A DNA stretch of 64,000 nt from Arhodomonas sp052060015 (GTDB taxonomy: Bacteria; Pseudomonadota; Gammaproteobacteria; Nitrococcales; Nitrococcaceae): contig NZ_JBPODZ010000001.1 in assembly GCF_052060015.1 (NCBI RefSeq), positions 558,001 through 622,000 of the forward strand. The letters are read 5' to 3'. Made by a program: the position numbers and the translations under genes. Positions within the stretch are counted from its first letter, which is position 1. Every line of letters starts with the position of its first letter. Shown in pieces: positions 15,759 to 24,039 of this stretch. The notes under the pieces are model-generated. The model was not told where the DNA came from. It did no database searches and saw only the letters and a list, made by a program, of their open reading frames with translations.

Positions 15759-17600
15759 ATGGAAGAGTACGTCGGGCTCCGCTGGCATCGCCTCATCACC
15801 GGCCTCGCCCGCCGTGGACACGACCAGGCGGCGGTCTCACTGGCCGACGAACAGGCGCGGCTCGCCATGGTGTTCCGCGCCCTCAGCGGTGATCCGGGGC
15901 TTCGGGTGGCGGCGGCCACCCCGCGGGTGTTGCGGAACCGCCGGCGCTGGCTGGAGCGCATCGCCGGCACCGGCCGGCGCCATGAGTTGGCCTGGCGGGA
16001 CGACGAAAAGGTCTGTGTGCCCGAGCGTCTCGCCGTGTTCCCCGCACGGCAGTTGAATCGCGATCTCTACCTCTGGCTGATCGCCCTGGCGAGCCGCAGC
16101 GATGGTGCCCACGGTGCCGACTGGTTCGTCGCCAATCAGCGGCAGGTGGCCCGGGTGCTGGCGGAGCTGCCGGGCCTGTCCGGTGTCTACCGGCGCCTGG
16201 CCACTGAGGTCCTTGCCGGCCGGCCCGATCCCGCCCGCCTTGGCCCCCGCGAGGGCCGCCGCGAATCCGCCATCCAGGCGGCCCTGCGCGTGCCCGGATG
16301 CCGCGACGCACTGCCGGAGGCGCCCGGCGACCCCCTGCCGGTGCCCCTTTGGCTGTACCCGGCCCCGCATGCCGGTGACGCCCCGGACCCCGCCGAGCGA
16401 GACCAAGACGACGACGCCAGTGGTGTGGGGGGTGCCGGTAAACAGGGCCGCGGGCGCCGCAGCGCGGAGTACGTGGACGACGTGGACGGTCGCAGCGGCC
16501 TGATCGTCTTCCGCCTGGAGAGCCTGTTCTCCTGGTCGGAGTACGTCCCGGTGGACCGCACCGTCGACGACGGCGAAGACGAGGACGCCCTGCGCGTCGC
16601 CGAGGACCTGGACCGCCTGAGCCTGACCCGTACCGGTGAGGCCCCGGCCTCCCGCATCCGGCTGGACCTGGATCTGCCCTCGGCCGCCGAGGACGACGTA
16701 CCCTTGGCCGACGGTCGGTTGCTGCCGGAATGGGATTGGCGGCGCAAACTCCTGCGCCCACGCCATTGCCACGTCATCCCCATGCTCCCACGGGATGCCG
16801 CCCCTGCATCCATGCCGCAACACCTGGCGCCGATGGCCGCCCGGCTGCGCCGGCGCTTCGAGGCCCTGCGTCCACAGCGTTACTGGCAGCACCGCCAGCC
16901 CCAGGGGCGCGAGCTCGACCTGAGCGCCTGCATCGCCCACCAGGCTCAGCGGCGGCAAGGCGCGGCGAGCAGCGCACCACGGTTATGGCGCAATCCGCAG
17001 CAGCGCCACCGGGACCTGGCCTGCCTGGTGCTCGCCGACCTCTCGCTGTCCACCGAGGCCTGGGTGGACGATCATCAGCAGGTCATCGACGTGGTCCGCG
17101 ACGGCCTGCACCTGCTCGGCGAGTCCCTTGACGCTGGCGGCGACCGCTTCGCCCTCTACGGCTTCTCCTCGCGCCGCCGCGCCCATGTGCGCTTCACCCT
17201 GATCAAGAACTTCGCCGAGCCCTGGGGCGAGCCCGTACACGGGCGCATCCAGGCCCTGCAGCCCGGCTACTATACCCGCATGGGGGCGGCGGTGCGCCAG
17301 GCGACCGAGGTGCTCCGCGAGCAACCGGCGGAGCAGCGCCTGCTCCTGCTGCTCACCGACGGTAAGCCCAACGACCTGGATATCTATGAGGGCCGCTATG
17401 GCCTCGAGGATACCCGTCACGCCCTGCTTGCCGCCCGCGGCGAGGGCGTGACCCCCTTCTGCGTGACCATCGACCAGGAGGGCGCGGACTACCTGCCCTA
17501 CCTGTTCGGGCCACGCCATCACACGCTGATCCGTCAGGCGGGTCAGCTCCCGGAGATGCTGCCGCGGCTGTACCTGTTGCTCACCGGGGAGGGGCAATGA
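15759..17600 (+). CDS. norD: NorD, vWA-domain activation protein for NO reductase
   Basis: A 613-residue soluble protein with a C-terminal von Willebrand A domain from about residue 420. The MIDAS motif is seen as LADLSLSTEAW, and LLLLTDGKPNDLDIYEGRYG is typical of NorD. It acts with NorQ to mature cNOR. The middle region (residues 200-300) is rich in acidic residues, which may be a linker. It follows norB by 56 bases. Its stop overlaps the norE start (ATGA). CbbO-type proteins share the fold, but context makes NorD clear. Confidence 0.95.
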   Translation: MEEYVGLRWHRLITGLARRGHDQAAVSLADEQARLAMVFRALSGDPGLRVAAATPRVLRNRRRWLERIAGTGRRHELAWRDDEKVCVPERLAVFPARQLNRDLYLWLIALASRSDGAHGADWFVANQRQVARVLAELPGLSGVYRRLATEVLAGRPDPARLGPREGRRESAIQAALRVPGCRDALPEAPGDPLPVPLWLYPAPHAGDAPDPAERDQDDDASGVGGAGKQGRGRRSAEYVDDVDGRSGLIVFRLESLFSWSEYVPVDRTVDDGEDEDALRVAEDLDRLSLTRTGEAPASRIRLDLDLPSAAEDDVPLADGRLLPEWDWRRKLLRPRHCHVIPMLPRDAAPASMPQHLAPMAARLRRRFEALRPQRYWQHRQPQGRELDLSACIAHQAQRRQGAASSAPRLWRNPQQRHRDLACLVLADLSLSTEAWVDDHQQVIDVVRDGLHLLGESLDAGGDRFALYGFSSRRRAHVRFTLIKNFAEPWGEPVHGRIQALQPGYYTRMGAAVRQATEVLREQPAEQRLLLLLTDGKPNDLDIYEGRYGLEDTRHALLAARGEGVTPFCVTIDQEGADYLPYLFGPRHHTLIRQAGQLPEMLPRLYLLLTGEGQ

Positions 17601-18214
17601 GCGAAATAGGCCTCATCGCTGACGGGGCGATCGCCGAGCGGGCCGCCGAACCGCACTCCACCAGCTGGTATCCCGGGGACCTGGCCATGTGGTTCTTCAT
17701 CCTGGCGGAGTTGGCGGTATTCGGGGCATTGCTGGTGAGCATTGCCGTCGCGGCGCGCCTTGCGCCCGGGGAGTTCGCCACCGGCCGGGCTGCCCTGCAT
17801 CCCCTCGCCGGCCTCGCCAACACCGCGGCCCTTCTCACCGGGAGCTACTGGGTGGCCCGGGGCATCCGCGCCGCCCGCCGTGGCAGGGTCCGCGACTGCA
17901 CGCCGTGGCTGCTTGCCGGGGCCGGCAGCGGCGCGGTCTATGCGGTGATCAAGATCGCGGAATGGGCGGAGCTCGCGCTGGCGGGCTACACCTTGCGCAG
18001 CGGGACCTTTCACTTCTTCTATTTCTTCACCACCGTCTTCCATTTCCTGCATGTGCTGCTGGGAATGATCGTGCTCTTCGCCGTGGCCTGGCGTGCGCGA
18101 TCCGGCGCCTATGACCGGGAGGGGCTGCGCGCCCCGGAGAGCGCGGCGAGCTACTGGCACATGGTGGACCTGGTATGGTTGGTGCTCTTCCCACTGCTCT
18201 ACGTGTTGCCGTGA
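17597..18214 (+). CDS. norE: NorE, cytochrome c oxidase subunit III-like
   Basis: A 205-residue protein of the CoxC/subunit III family with five predicted membrane helices. Family motifs include WYPGDLAMWFFILAELAVF at the start and FHFFYFFTTVFHFLHVLLGM later, then SYWHMVDLVWLVLFP. NorE proteins accompany cNOR in denitrifiers and improve its activity without being part of the purified complex. It overlaps norD and norF, giving a coupled norD-norE-norF unit. Confidence 0.9.
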   Translation: MSEIGLIADGAIAERAAEPHSTSWYPGDLAMWFFILAELAVFGALLVSIAVAARLAPGEFATGRAALHPLAGLANTAALLTGSYWVARGIRAARRGRVRDCTPWLLAGAGSGAVYAVIKIAEWAELALAGYTLRSGTFHFFYFFTTVFHFLHVLLGMIVLFAVAWRARSGAYDREGLRAPESAASYWHMVDLVWLVLFPLLYVLP

Positions 18215-18462
18215 TGCGCCCCCAACCGCTCAAGCTCGCCTGGATCAAGCTGCTGGCCCTGACCGTCCTCGCCGCGGTGGCGGGCCAGGCGTTGGCCCCG
18301 CGCTACCTGGTTGCCGGCGTCGCGCTGCTGACCTTCGTCAAGGGGCGGACGGTGATCGGGGCCTTCATGGACCTCGACCGGGCGGCGCCGTGGCTGCGCC
18401 GCGCGGTATCGGGATGGCTCGCCGTGGTGATCGGCGCCACCACCACCGCGATGCTCCTGTAA
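18214..18462 (+). CDS. norF: NorF small membrane protein
   Basis: An 82-residue protein with two to three predicted membrane helices, in the place where norF follows norE. It contains the WIKLLALTVLAAVAG and TFVKGRTVIGAFMDL segments seen in this family (cytochrome c oxidase subunit IV-like group). ATG 18214 overlaps the norE TGA (TGATG). In Paracoccus, norF loss lowers NO reduction. It is the last nor gene, ending 14 bases from the convergent kinase gene. Confidence 0.85.
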   Translation: MRPQPLKLAWIKLLALTVLAAVAGQALAPRYLVAGVALLTFVKGRTVIGAFMDLDRAAPWLRRAVSGWLAVVIGATTTAMLL

Positions 18463-18475
18463 ACGCCGATCCCGC

Positions 18476-20335
18476 TCATTCGGTCTCCTCGCCGAGCAGG
18501 AACAGCGGTGAGGTCAGCGCCCTGGCGTCCTCCGTGCGACGGGGATCGCGGGGGTAGAACTGCTCCGGCAAGCGCGCTCGACGCCGGAAGTGACGGGTCC
18601 GTTTGTAGGGCAGCTTCATGAACCCCGCGATACCAAGGCCGCGAATCTGGTCCGCCGCCGAGACGATCTGTTCGAGCAGCGCGGCGAACTCGGCCTCGCG
18701 CTCCGGCGCGAGGAGGATGTAGTAGCTGTGGATCTTCAGGTGGGTGGGCTTGCTCTCGAAAATAACGCAACCCGTGTGGGGGATGTTGTTAAGGGCGGCG
18801 ACGGCGTCGACGATGGCCTGGGGCAGGGGCAAATACTCGTCGGGATCGCGGCCGTCCTCGAAGTAGGAATGGGGATGCAGACGCGGTTCAGCGCTCTCGG
18901 GGGGCACCACCTCGTAGGGGATGCGCAGGTCCGGCGGCACCTCGAAGGGCTCCCCTTCGGCGGCGCGCTCCAGGTGCAGGGTGTGCTTGGCGTCGAACAT
19001 CACGCACTTGAATACCCCCTCTCGCTCCAGCGCACGGGCCAGGGTGACCACCACGTTCACCGCCGCCGAGAAGGCCGCCACCTGCTCGGGGTCACGAAGC
19101 TCCAGGTAGCTGTCGATCTCGATGCCATCAGGCTTCCAGCGGATGCCCAGCCCGCCGACCACGGGGTAGCGTGACAGGCGGCTGACCGCCGCCATGAGCG
19201 CCTTTTCCCGATCGCCCATGCCGTGCATGAAGTTCTTGTAATAGCGCTCGAGTTGGGCATCGTCGGCGCCGGCCAACGCCCCTTCGGCGACCTCCTCGCG
19301 CAGGAAGGACTTCCGAGAGCTGTAGACCACGCTCTCCATGGCCTGGGCCGGCGCAACCTTGATCGGCAGCAGGCTCATGGGCGTCAGCGTGGGCCGGGAG
19401 ACGGTGACGATGCGGGCCAGCTTGTCCATCTCCGCCAGGAAGTAATCCCCCGCCCGGCGTCGGGTCGCCGGGTCGGTGCTCAACAGCCCGTCGAGCACCC
19501 GGGCGAAGGCCCGCGGCAGGCCGAGGGCGGCGGCGGGGATCACCTCGGTACCGAAGCGACAGGACTGCGCCGAGGCCAGGGCGTAGAGGGTGCTCGCCGC
19601 GCCCTGCTCGTCGAAACGCGGCGAGGACAGCCCGCCATTGAGCTGCTCCTCGCCGATGAAGTAGACGTCGCCGAGGCGGGCGTTGGTCTGCTCGTCACCA
19701 CCGAGCCCCGCCAACGAGGTAGGCTGGCCGCGGTGATCCACCTGGGCGAAAACCGACGACCCCCAGTCGATCAGTGAGACACGGCCGTCCTCCGGATCAA
19801 AGACCAGGTTGGAGGGCTTGATATCGCCGTGGACGATGGGTCCGCCCGGGTGATGGCGCAGATAGTACAGCAGCGTGGCCAACTGTCTGGCGATGAGCAA
19901 CAGCTCCCGCACCGGCAGTGGCCCGTGGCGGATGGACAGGGCATCCAGGTCCTCGCCCGGCGCGCGTTCCATGACCAGGATGCGCTGGTCACGAATCCGT
20001 TCGTAGGCGACGAACGCCGGAACGTTGGGATGCCCGATCCGCGAGAGCATATACGCCTCTTCCTCGAGGCGGTCCTGGACGTGTTGCGGCAGGGTGATGC
20101 GCGAGAACTTGAAGACCTGGAAGGCGCCCTCGGAGCGGCGCCCGGTGAAGACAAAGCTGTACGCGCCCTTACCGAGCAGCGCCACCTGGCGATAACCGAG
20201 CCCCTTAAGCTGGTCCTGGCAGAGCTGCACCCAGGCCTTGAGCCGATGGGCCTCGTCCTTGCTGAGCAGATAGACCGACTGCTCTTCGGGGATGTAGAAG
20301 TGCCGGATGGACTCGGCGGTGGCGGCCCCGGACAT
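18476..20335 (-). CDS. Ser/Thr protein kinase with large uncharacterised C-terminal region
   Basis: A 619-residue protein with a eukaryote-like kinase domain at about residues 50-300. Motifs are visible: glycine loop GKGAYS (55-60), ATP lysine Lys76 in FQVFKFSRI, catalytic loop HGDIKPSN (169-176, Asp171), and DWG (190-192) in place of DFG. The C-terminal 300 residues are not recognisable to me, with no membrane segment or PASTA repeats. It is the last gene of the bkd-type operon, starting 19 bases after the E2 gene, with a GGGGGAGGGCG ribosome-binding site. The substrate is unknown; the neighbouring dehydrogenase is an obvious candidate. Confidence 0.85.
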   Translation of the reverse strand: MSGAATAESIRHFYIPEEQSVYLLSKDEAHRLKAWVQLCQDQLKGLGYRQVALLGKGAYSFVFTGRRSEGAFQVFKFSRITLPQHVQDRLEEEAYMLSRIGHPNVPAFVAYERIRDQRILVMERAPGEDLDALSIRHGPLPVRELLLIARQLATLLYYLRHHPGGPIVHGDIKPSNLVFDPEDGRVSLIDWGSSVFAQVDHRGQPTSLAGLGGDEQTNARLGDVYFIGEEQLNGGLSSPRFDEQGAASTLYALASAQSCRFGTEVIPAAALGLPRAFARVLDGLLSTDPATRRRAGDYFLAEMDKLARIVTVSRPTLTPMSLLPIKVAPAQAMESVVYSSRKSFLREEVAEGALAGADDAQLERYYKNFMHGMGDREKALMAAVSRLSRYPVVGGLGIRWKPDGIEIDSYLELRDPEQVAAFSAAVNVVVTLARALEREGVFKCVMFDAKHTLHLERAAEGEPFEVPPDLRIPYEVVPPESAEPRLHPHSYFEDGRDPDEYLPLPQAIVDAVAALNNIPHTGCVIFESKPTHLKIHSYYILLAPEREAEFAALLEQIVSAADQIRGLGIAGFMKLPYKRTRHFRRRARLPEQFYPRDPRRTEDARALTSPLFLLGEETE

Positions 20336-20354
20336 CGCCCTCCCCCGCCCGCGC

Positions 20355-21653
20355 TCAGCCGGCCTCGGCCAGCATCAGTGCGGGCTGCTCGAGCAGTCGC
20401 TTCCAATGGTTGCTGAACCGCGCCATGGTGGCGCCGTCCACTACCCGGTGATCGGCGGACCAGGATACCGGCAGGATGTCGCGGGCGACGACGCTGCCGT
20501 CGACATCGAAGCGCGGCAGCCGCTGGGTTGCCCCCAGGGCGGCGATGGCCAGCTCCGGTTTGTTGATGATGGGCGTGGCCACGGTACCGCCGATGGCCCC
20601 GATGTTGGAGATGCTAATCGTACCGCCCTTCATGTCCTCGGCCCTGACGCGTCCCACCCGTGCGGCCTCCACCAGCTCGTTGAGGGACTTGGCCAGGGCG
20701 ACCAGGGACAGGGTCTCCACCGCCTTGATGTTCGGCACCATCAACCCCTGGGCGGCATCCACGGCCACCCCGATGTTGTGATGACGGTGATAGCAGATCT
20801 CGGCGGCCTCATCGTCGAAGGTGGCATTGAGCTGCGGGAAGACACGAAGGGTCAGCGACAACGCCTTGATGAAGAAAGGCATCAAGGTCACCCGTAGCTC
20901 TTCACGATAGTGCTCCCGCACCGTCCGGTGCACCACGAGGAGCTCGGTGACATCCACGTCGTCGGAATAGGTGTAGTGGGGGATGGTGCTGGCCGAGGCA
21001 CTCATCTGCCGCGCCATGGCGGCGCGCACGCCCTTGAGGGGTTCGCGGCGGATGATCTCCCCTTCCCCGGCGCCCGAGCCGGTCGCCACCGCGCTGGGCG
21101 GCTCCGTGGCCGCGGCCCGTTGGCCAGCGCCCTCGGCGAAGGCGCGGACGTCCTCCTTGTAGACCCGCCCCTTCTTACCGGAACCGGGAACCTGCCGGAG
21201 ATCCACCCCCAGCTCCCGGGCCAGCCGCCGAACCGCGGGGCTGGCCGGCACGGGCCCCGGACGGACGGCGTTTGCCCCCGTTTCATGGATGGCGGTTCGC
21301 TCCGTGGGCGTGGCCGCACGCTCCCGCTCACCGGTGCCCTCCCCCTCCGATGCGGGGGAGGTGGCCTCCGCCCCCCCCTCCGCACCACCGCCCTCGTCGC
21401 CGCCGTCCGGCTCTTCGGGGACCTCGACGGCGAATAGTGGCTCATGCACCCGCGCCACATCGCCCTTGCCGTAGTAGAGTTTCTTTACCCGTCCGGCCTG
21501 CATGGCGGGAATCTGCACCAGGGCCTTGTCGGTGAGCACATCACAGACCGGCTGGTCCTCCTCGATCCAGTCGCCCTCGCTGACCAGCCACTCCGAGACC
21601 TCGCACTCGACGATGCCCTCGCCGATATCGGGCAGGATGAAGTCCTTGATCAT
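20355..21653 (-). CDS. bkdB: Branched-chain 2-oxoacid dehydrogenase E2 (dihydrolipoyl acyltransferase)
   Basis: A 432-residue E2 core enzyme. An N-terminal lipoyl domain has Lys43 in DVLTDKALVQIP. An acidic, proline-rich linker follows, then an E1/E3-binding domain (PASPAVRRLARELGVDLRQV) and the catalytic domain with SWSADHRVVDGATM (His402). The lipoyl signature DVLTDKA is typical of branched-chain enzymes rather than pyruvate or oxoglutarate types. It transfers the acyl group to CoA. It lies downstream of E1beta by 10 bases. No E3 (lpd) gene is present here, so lipoamide dehydrogenase must come from elsewhere. Confidence 0.92.
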   Translation of the reverse strand: MIKDFILPDIGEGIVECEVSEWLVSEGDWIEEDQPVCDVLTDKALVQIPAMQAGRVKKLYYGKGDVARVHEPLFAVEVPEEPDGGDEGGGAEGGAEATSPASEGEGTGERERAATPTERTAIHETGANAVRPGPVPASPAVRRLARELGVDLRQVPGSGKKGRVYKEDVRAFAEGAGQRAAATEPPSAVATGSGAGEGEIIRREPLKGVRAAMARQMSASASTIPHYTYSDDVDVTELLVVHRTVREHYREELRVTLMPFFIKALSLTLRVFPQLNATFDDEAAEICYHRHHNIGVAVDAAQGLMVPNIKAVETLSLVALAKSLNELVEAARVGRVRAEDMKGGTISISNIGAIGGTVATPIINKPELAIAALGATQRLPRFDVDGSVVARDILPVSWSADHRVVDGATMARFSNHWKRLLEQPALMLAEAG

Positions 21654-21663
21654 GTTCGGAATC

Positions 21664-22641
21664 CTAAAAGTTCACCGTCTCTTCGATCGCGCTCAGGGTC
21701 TTGAGATGATCCGGCATGTACTCCCGCTCATGGGCCATCGGGAACGGGGTGTCCAGGCCGGTGACCCGGCAGATCGGCGACTCGAGGTAGAGGAAACATT
21801 TCTCCTGGACGGTGGCGGAGAGCTCCGCGCCGAAGCCCCCCGTGCGGGTGGCCTCGTGATTGATGACCAGCCTCCCGGTCTTGAGCACCGAGTTGGTAAC
21901 CGTCTCCACGTCCCAGGGCAGCAGCGTGCGAAGGTCGATGACCTCGCATTCGATCCCCTTCTCCGCCGCCAGCTCCGCCGCCTTTTGCACCGTTTCCACC
22001 TGGGCGCCCCAGGCGAGCAGCGTCACGTCACCGCCCTCGCGCAGTACCTCGGCGCGGCCGAGATCGATGGTGTAGTCTCCCTCCGGGACATCGCCAACGG
22101 CGGCACGGTAGAGGCGCTTCGGCTCGAAGAAGATCACCGGGTCGGGGTCGCGGATAGCGGCGAGGAGCAGGCCCTTGGCCTGGTAGGGGGTGCTCGGGAT
22201 GACCACCTTCAATCCGGGTGTGTGGCAGAAGTATTCCTCCGGCGACTGGGAGTGGTAGTGCCCGCCGGAGATCCCGCCGCCGTATGGGGCGCGAATGGTC
22301 AACCCGCCCACGTTGAACTCGTTGCCGGTGCGGTAGCGGAACTTGGCGGTCTCGTTGACGATCTGGTCGAAGGCCGGAAAGATGTAATCCGCGAACTGGA
22401 TCTCCGCCACCGGGCGGTAGCCCGACGCCGCCAGCCCGTTGGCGAAGCCAGCGATACCCTGCTCGGTCAGCGGTGTGTTGAAGCAACGGTGCTGGCCGTA
22501 ACGATCCCGGAGGTGGCTGGTTGCCCGGAACACCCCCCCGAACTGGCCCACATCCTCACCGAAGCAGATCACCCGCTCATCGGCGGCCATGGCGGTGTCC
22601 AGTGCGTTGTTGAGCGCCTGCAGGAGGTTCATCTGCGCCAT
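21664..22641 (-). CDS. bkdA2: Branched-chain 2-oxoacid dehydrogenase E1 beta
   Basis: A 325-residue E1 beta subunit of the thiamine-dependent complex. Features include CFGEDVGQFGGVFRAT, FNTPLTEQGIAGFANGLA and IVNETAKFRYRTG, all typical of branched-chain E1beta. Later, LRTLLPWDVETV and NHEATRTGGFG are conserved. ATG 22641 overlaps the E1alpha stop by one base (TGATG), with GGGAGGG upstream. The complex oxidatively decarboxylates branched-chain 2-oxoacids to acyl-CoA. Confidence 0.93.
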   Translation of the reverse strand: MAQMNLLQALNNALDTAMAADERVICFGEDVGQFGGVFRATSHLRDRYGQHRCFNTPLTEQGIAGFANGLAASGYRPVAEIQFADYIFPAFDQIVNETAKFRYRTGNEFNVGGLTIRAPYGGGISGGHYHSQSPEEYFCHTPGLKVVIPSTPYQAKGLLLAAIRDPDPVIFFEPKRLYRAAVGDVPEGDYTIDLGRAEVLREGGDVTLLAWGAQVETVQKAAELAAEKGIECEVIDLRTLLPWDVETVTNSVLKTGRLVINHEATRTGGFGAELSATVQEKCFLYLESPICRVTGLDTPFPMAHEREYMPDHLKTLSAIEETVNF

Positions 22642-23825
22642 CACCCGGCCCTCCCCGCGGTATTGGGATAGGCCTCGGGGTGCGCGTCGACGTGCCTCTT
22701 CACCGCCTCCAGCTGCTCGGCGAGATGCCACGGCACCGCGGCATACACATCCTCGACGAGCCGCTCCAGCGGCGGCTTCGGCAGCTTCTCCGCCGCCTTC
22801 ATCGCTGCCAGGATCTCATCGCGGTAGCGCTGGCGCAGGGCCTCGTCGCGCTCGGCGTCCCACCAGCCCCGGGACTCCATGTAGGCCCGGATGCGGGCGA
22901 TGGGGTCGAAGCGCTGCCAGGCCTCCTCCTCCTTGCGGCTGCGATAGCCTGACGGGTCGTCGGAGGTGGAGTGGGCGCCCAGGCGATAGGTCATGGCCTC
23001 GATAAGCACCGGCACCCCCTCGCTCACCGCCTGCCGCCGCGCCTCCCGCGTGGCGAGATAGACCGCCAGAAAGTCATTACCGTCGACGCGGATCGAGCGC
23101 ACGCCGTAGCCAACCCCGCGCGCCGCCACACCATCGCCGGCGTACTGCTCGCTCACCGGTGTGGAGATGGCGTAGCCGTTGTTGCGGCAAAAGAAAATCG
23201 CGGGACAGCGGATCACCGCCGCCATGTTCAGGGCGGCATGGAAGTCCCCTTCCGACGCGGCACCCTCGCCGAAGTAACAGATGCTGCAACGCCCGGCCCC
23301 GTCCAGTTTCTGGCCGTAGGCATAGCCAGCCGCCTGGGGGATCTGGGTAGCCAGCGGCGAGGACACCGTCATGTAGTGAAGCTCGCGGCTACCGTAGTGC
23401 ACCGGCATCTGGCGTCCCTTGCCCAGGTCCATGTCGGTGGCGAAGAGCTGGTGCATGAACTGCTCGGCGGTGAAACCGCGGTAGCGCAACGCCCCCTGCT
23501 CCCGGTACTGGGGCCAGATCATGTCCTCCGCTTCGAGGCCGGCGGCGCTGCCCACCGTCGCTGCCTCCTCGCCCGTGCAGGTCAGGTAGAACGGCAATCG
23601 TCCCTGGCGCTGGGCGCCGAGCATGCGCTCGTCGAGGAGTCGCGTGAACACGGCGGCGTCGTGCATTGCCACGACCACCTCCTCCGCGACATCCGGATCG
23701 CCGGCGTCGGGATAAGGGCTACCGTCTTCCCGAAGTACAGCGTAAATGGGGATCTGCAGGGCAGACTCGGTGATGAACTCGGGGCTGTGGATGCGCGTGG
23801 CATCCAGGGCGGACGGATCATACAT
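22641..23825 (-). CDS. bkdA1: Branched-chain 2-oxoacid dehydrogenase E1 alpha
   Basis: A 394-residue E1 alpha subunit. Thiamine diphosphate binding is shown by GEGAASEGDFHAALN to CRNNGYAIST. The loop YRLGAHSTSDDPSGYRS (280-296) matches the regulatory loop of mammalian branched-chain E1alpha; Ser286 and Ser296 align with its two phosphorylation sites. The HSTSDD core is also common in unregulated bacterial enzymes. ATG 23825 has a GGAGGAGAGG site upstream. It is the first gene of the E1alpha-E1beta-E2-kinase operon and is divergent from the LysM gene across 214 bases. Confidence 0.94.
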   Translation of the reverse strand: MYDPSALDATRIHSPEFITESALQIPIYAVLREDGSPYPDAGDPDVAEEVVVAMHDAAVFTRLLDERMLGAQRQGRLPFYLTCTGEEAATVGSAAGLEAEDMIWPQYREQGALRYRGFTAEQFMHQLFATDMDLGKGRQMPVHYGSRELHYMTVSSPLATQIPQAAGYAYGQKLDGAGRCSICYFGEGAASEGDFHAALNMAAVIRCPAIFFCRNNGYAISTPVSEQYAGDGVAARGVGYGVRSIRVDGNDFLAVYLATREARRQAVSEGVPVLIEAMTYRLGAHSTSDDPSGYRSRKEEEAWQRFDPIARIRAYMESRGWWDAERDEALRQRYRDEILAAMKAAEKLPKPPLERLVEDVYAAVPWHLAEQLEAVKRHVDAHPEAYPNTAGRAG

Positions 23826-24039
23826 CGGCGGTTAACCTCTCCTCCGTCAACGGTGGCACCGGCGAGGGTTCGCCCCGCCGGTCTCCCGGACCCTTGTAAC
23901 ACCACGGTGATGGCGTCAGGGCCAAACCTCTTCTAGGATTTGTCGAGAGCATAGAATGAAACCCGTGCCCTGCGCATCCCCCGGATCATGCAATCCGGCG
24001 AATGTAACGGAACACGGCACACCAACGAGGAGGCTCCCA

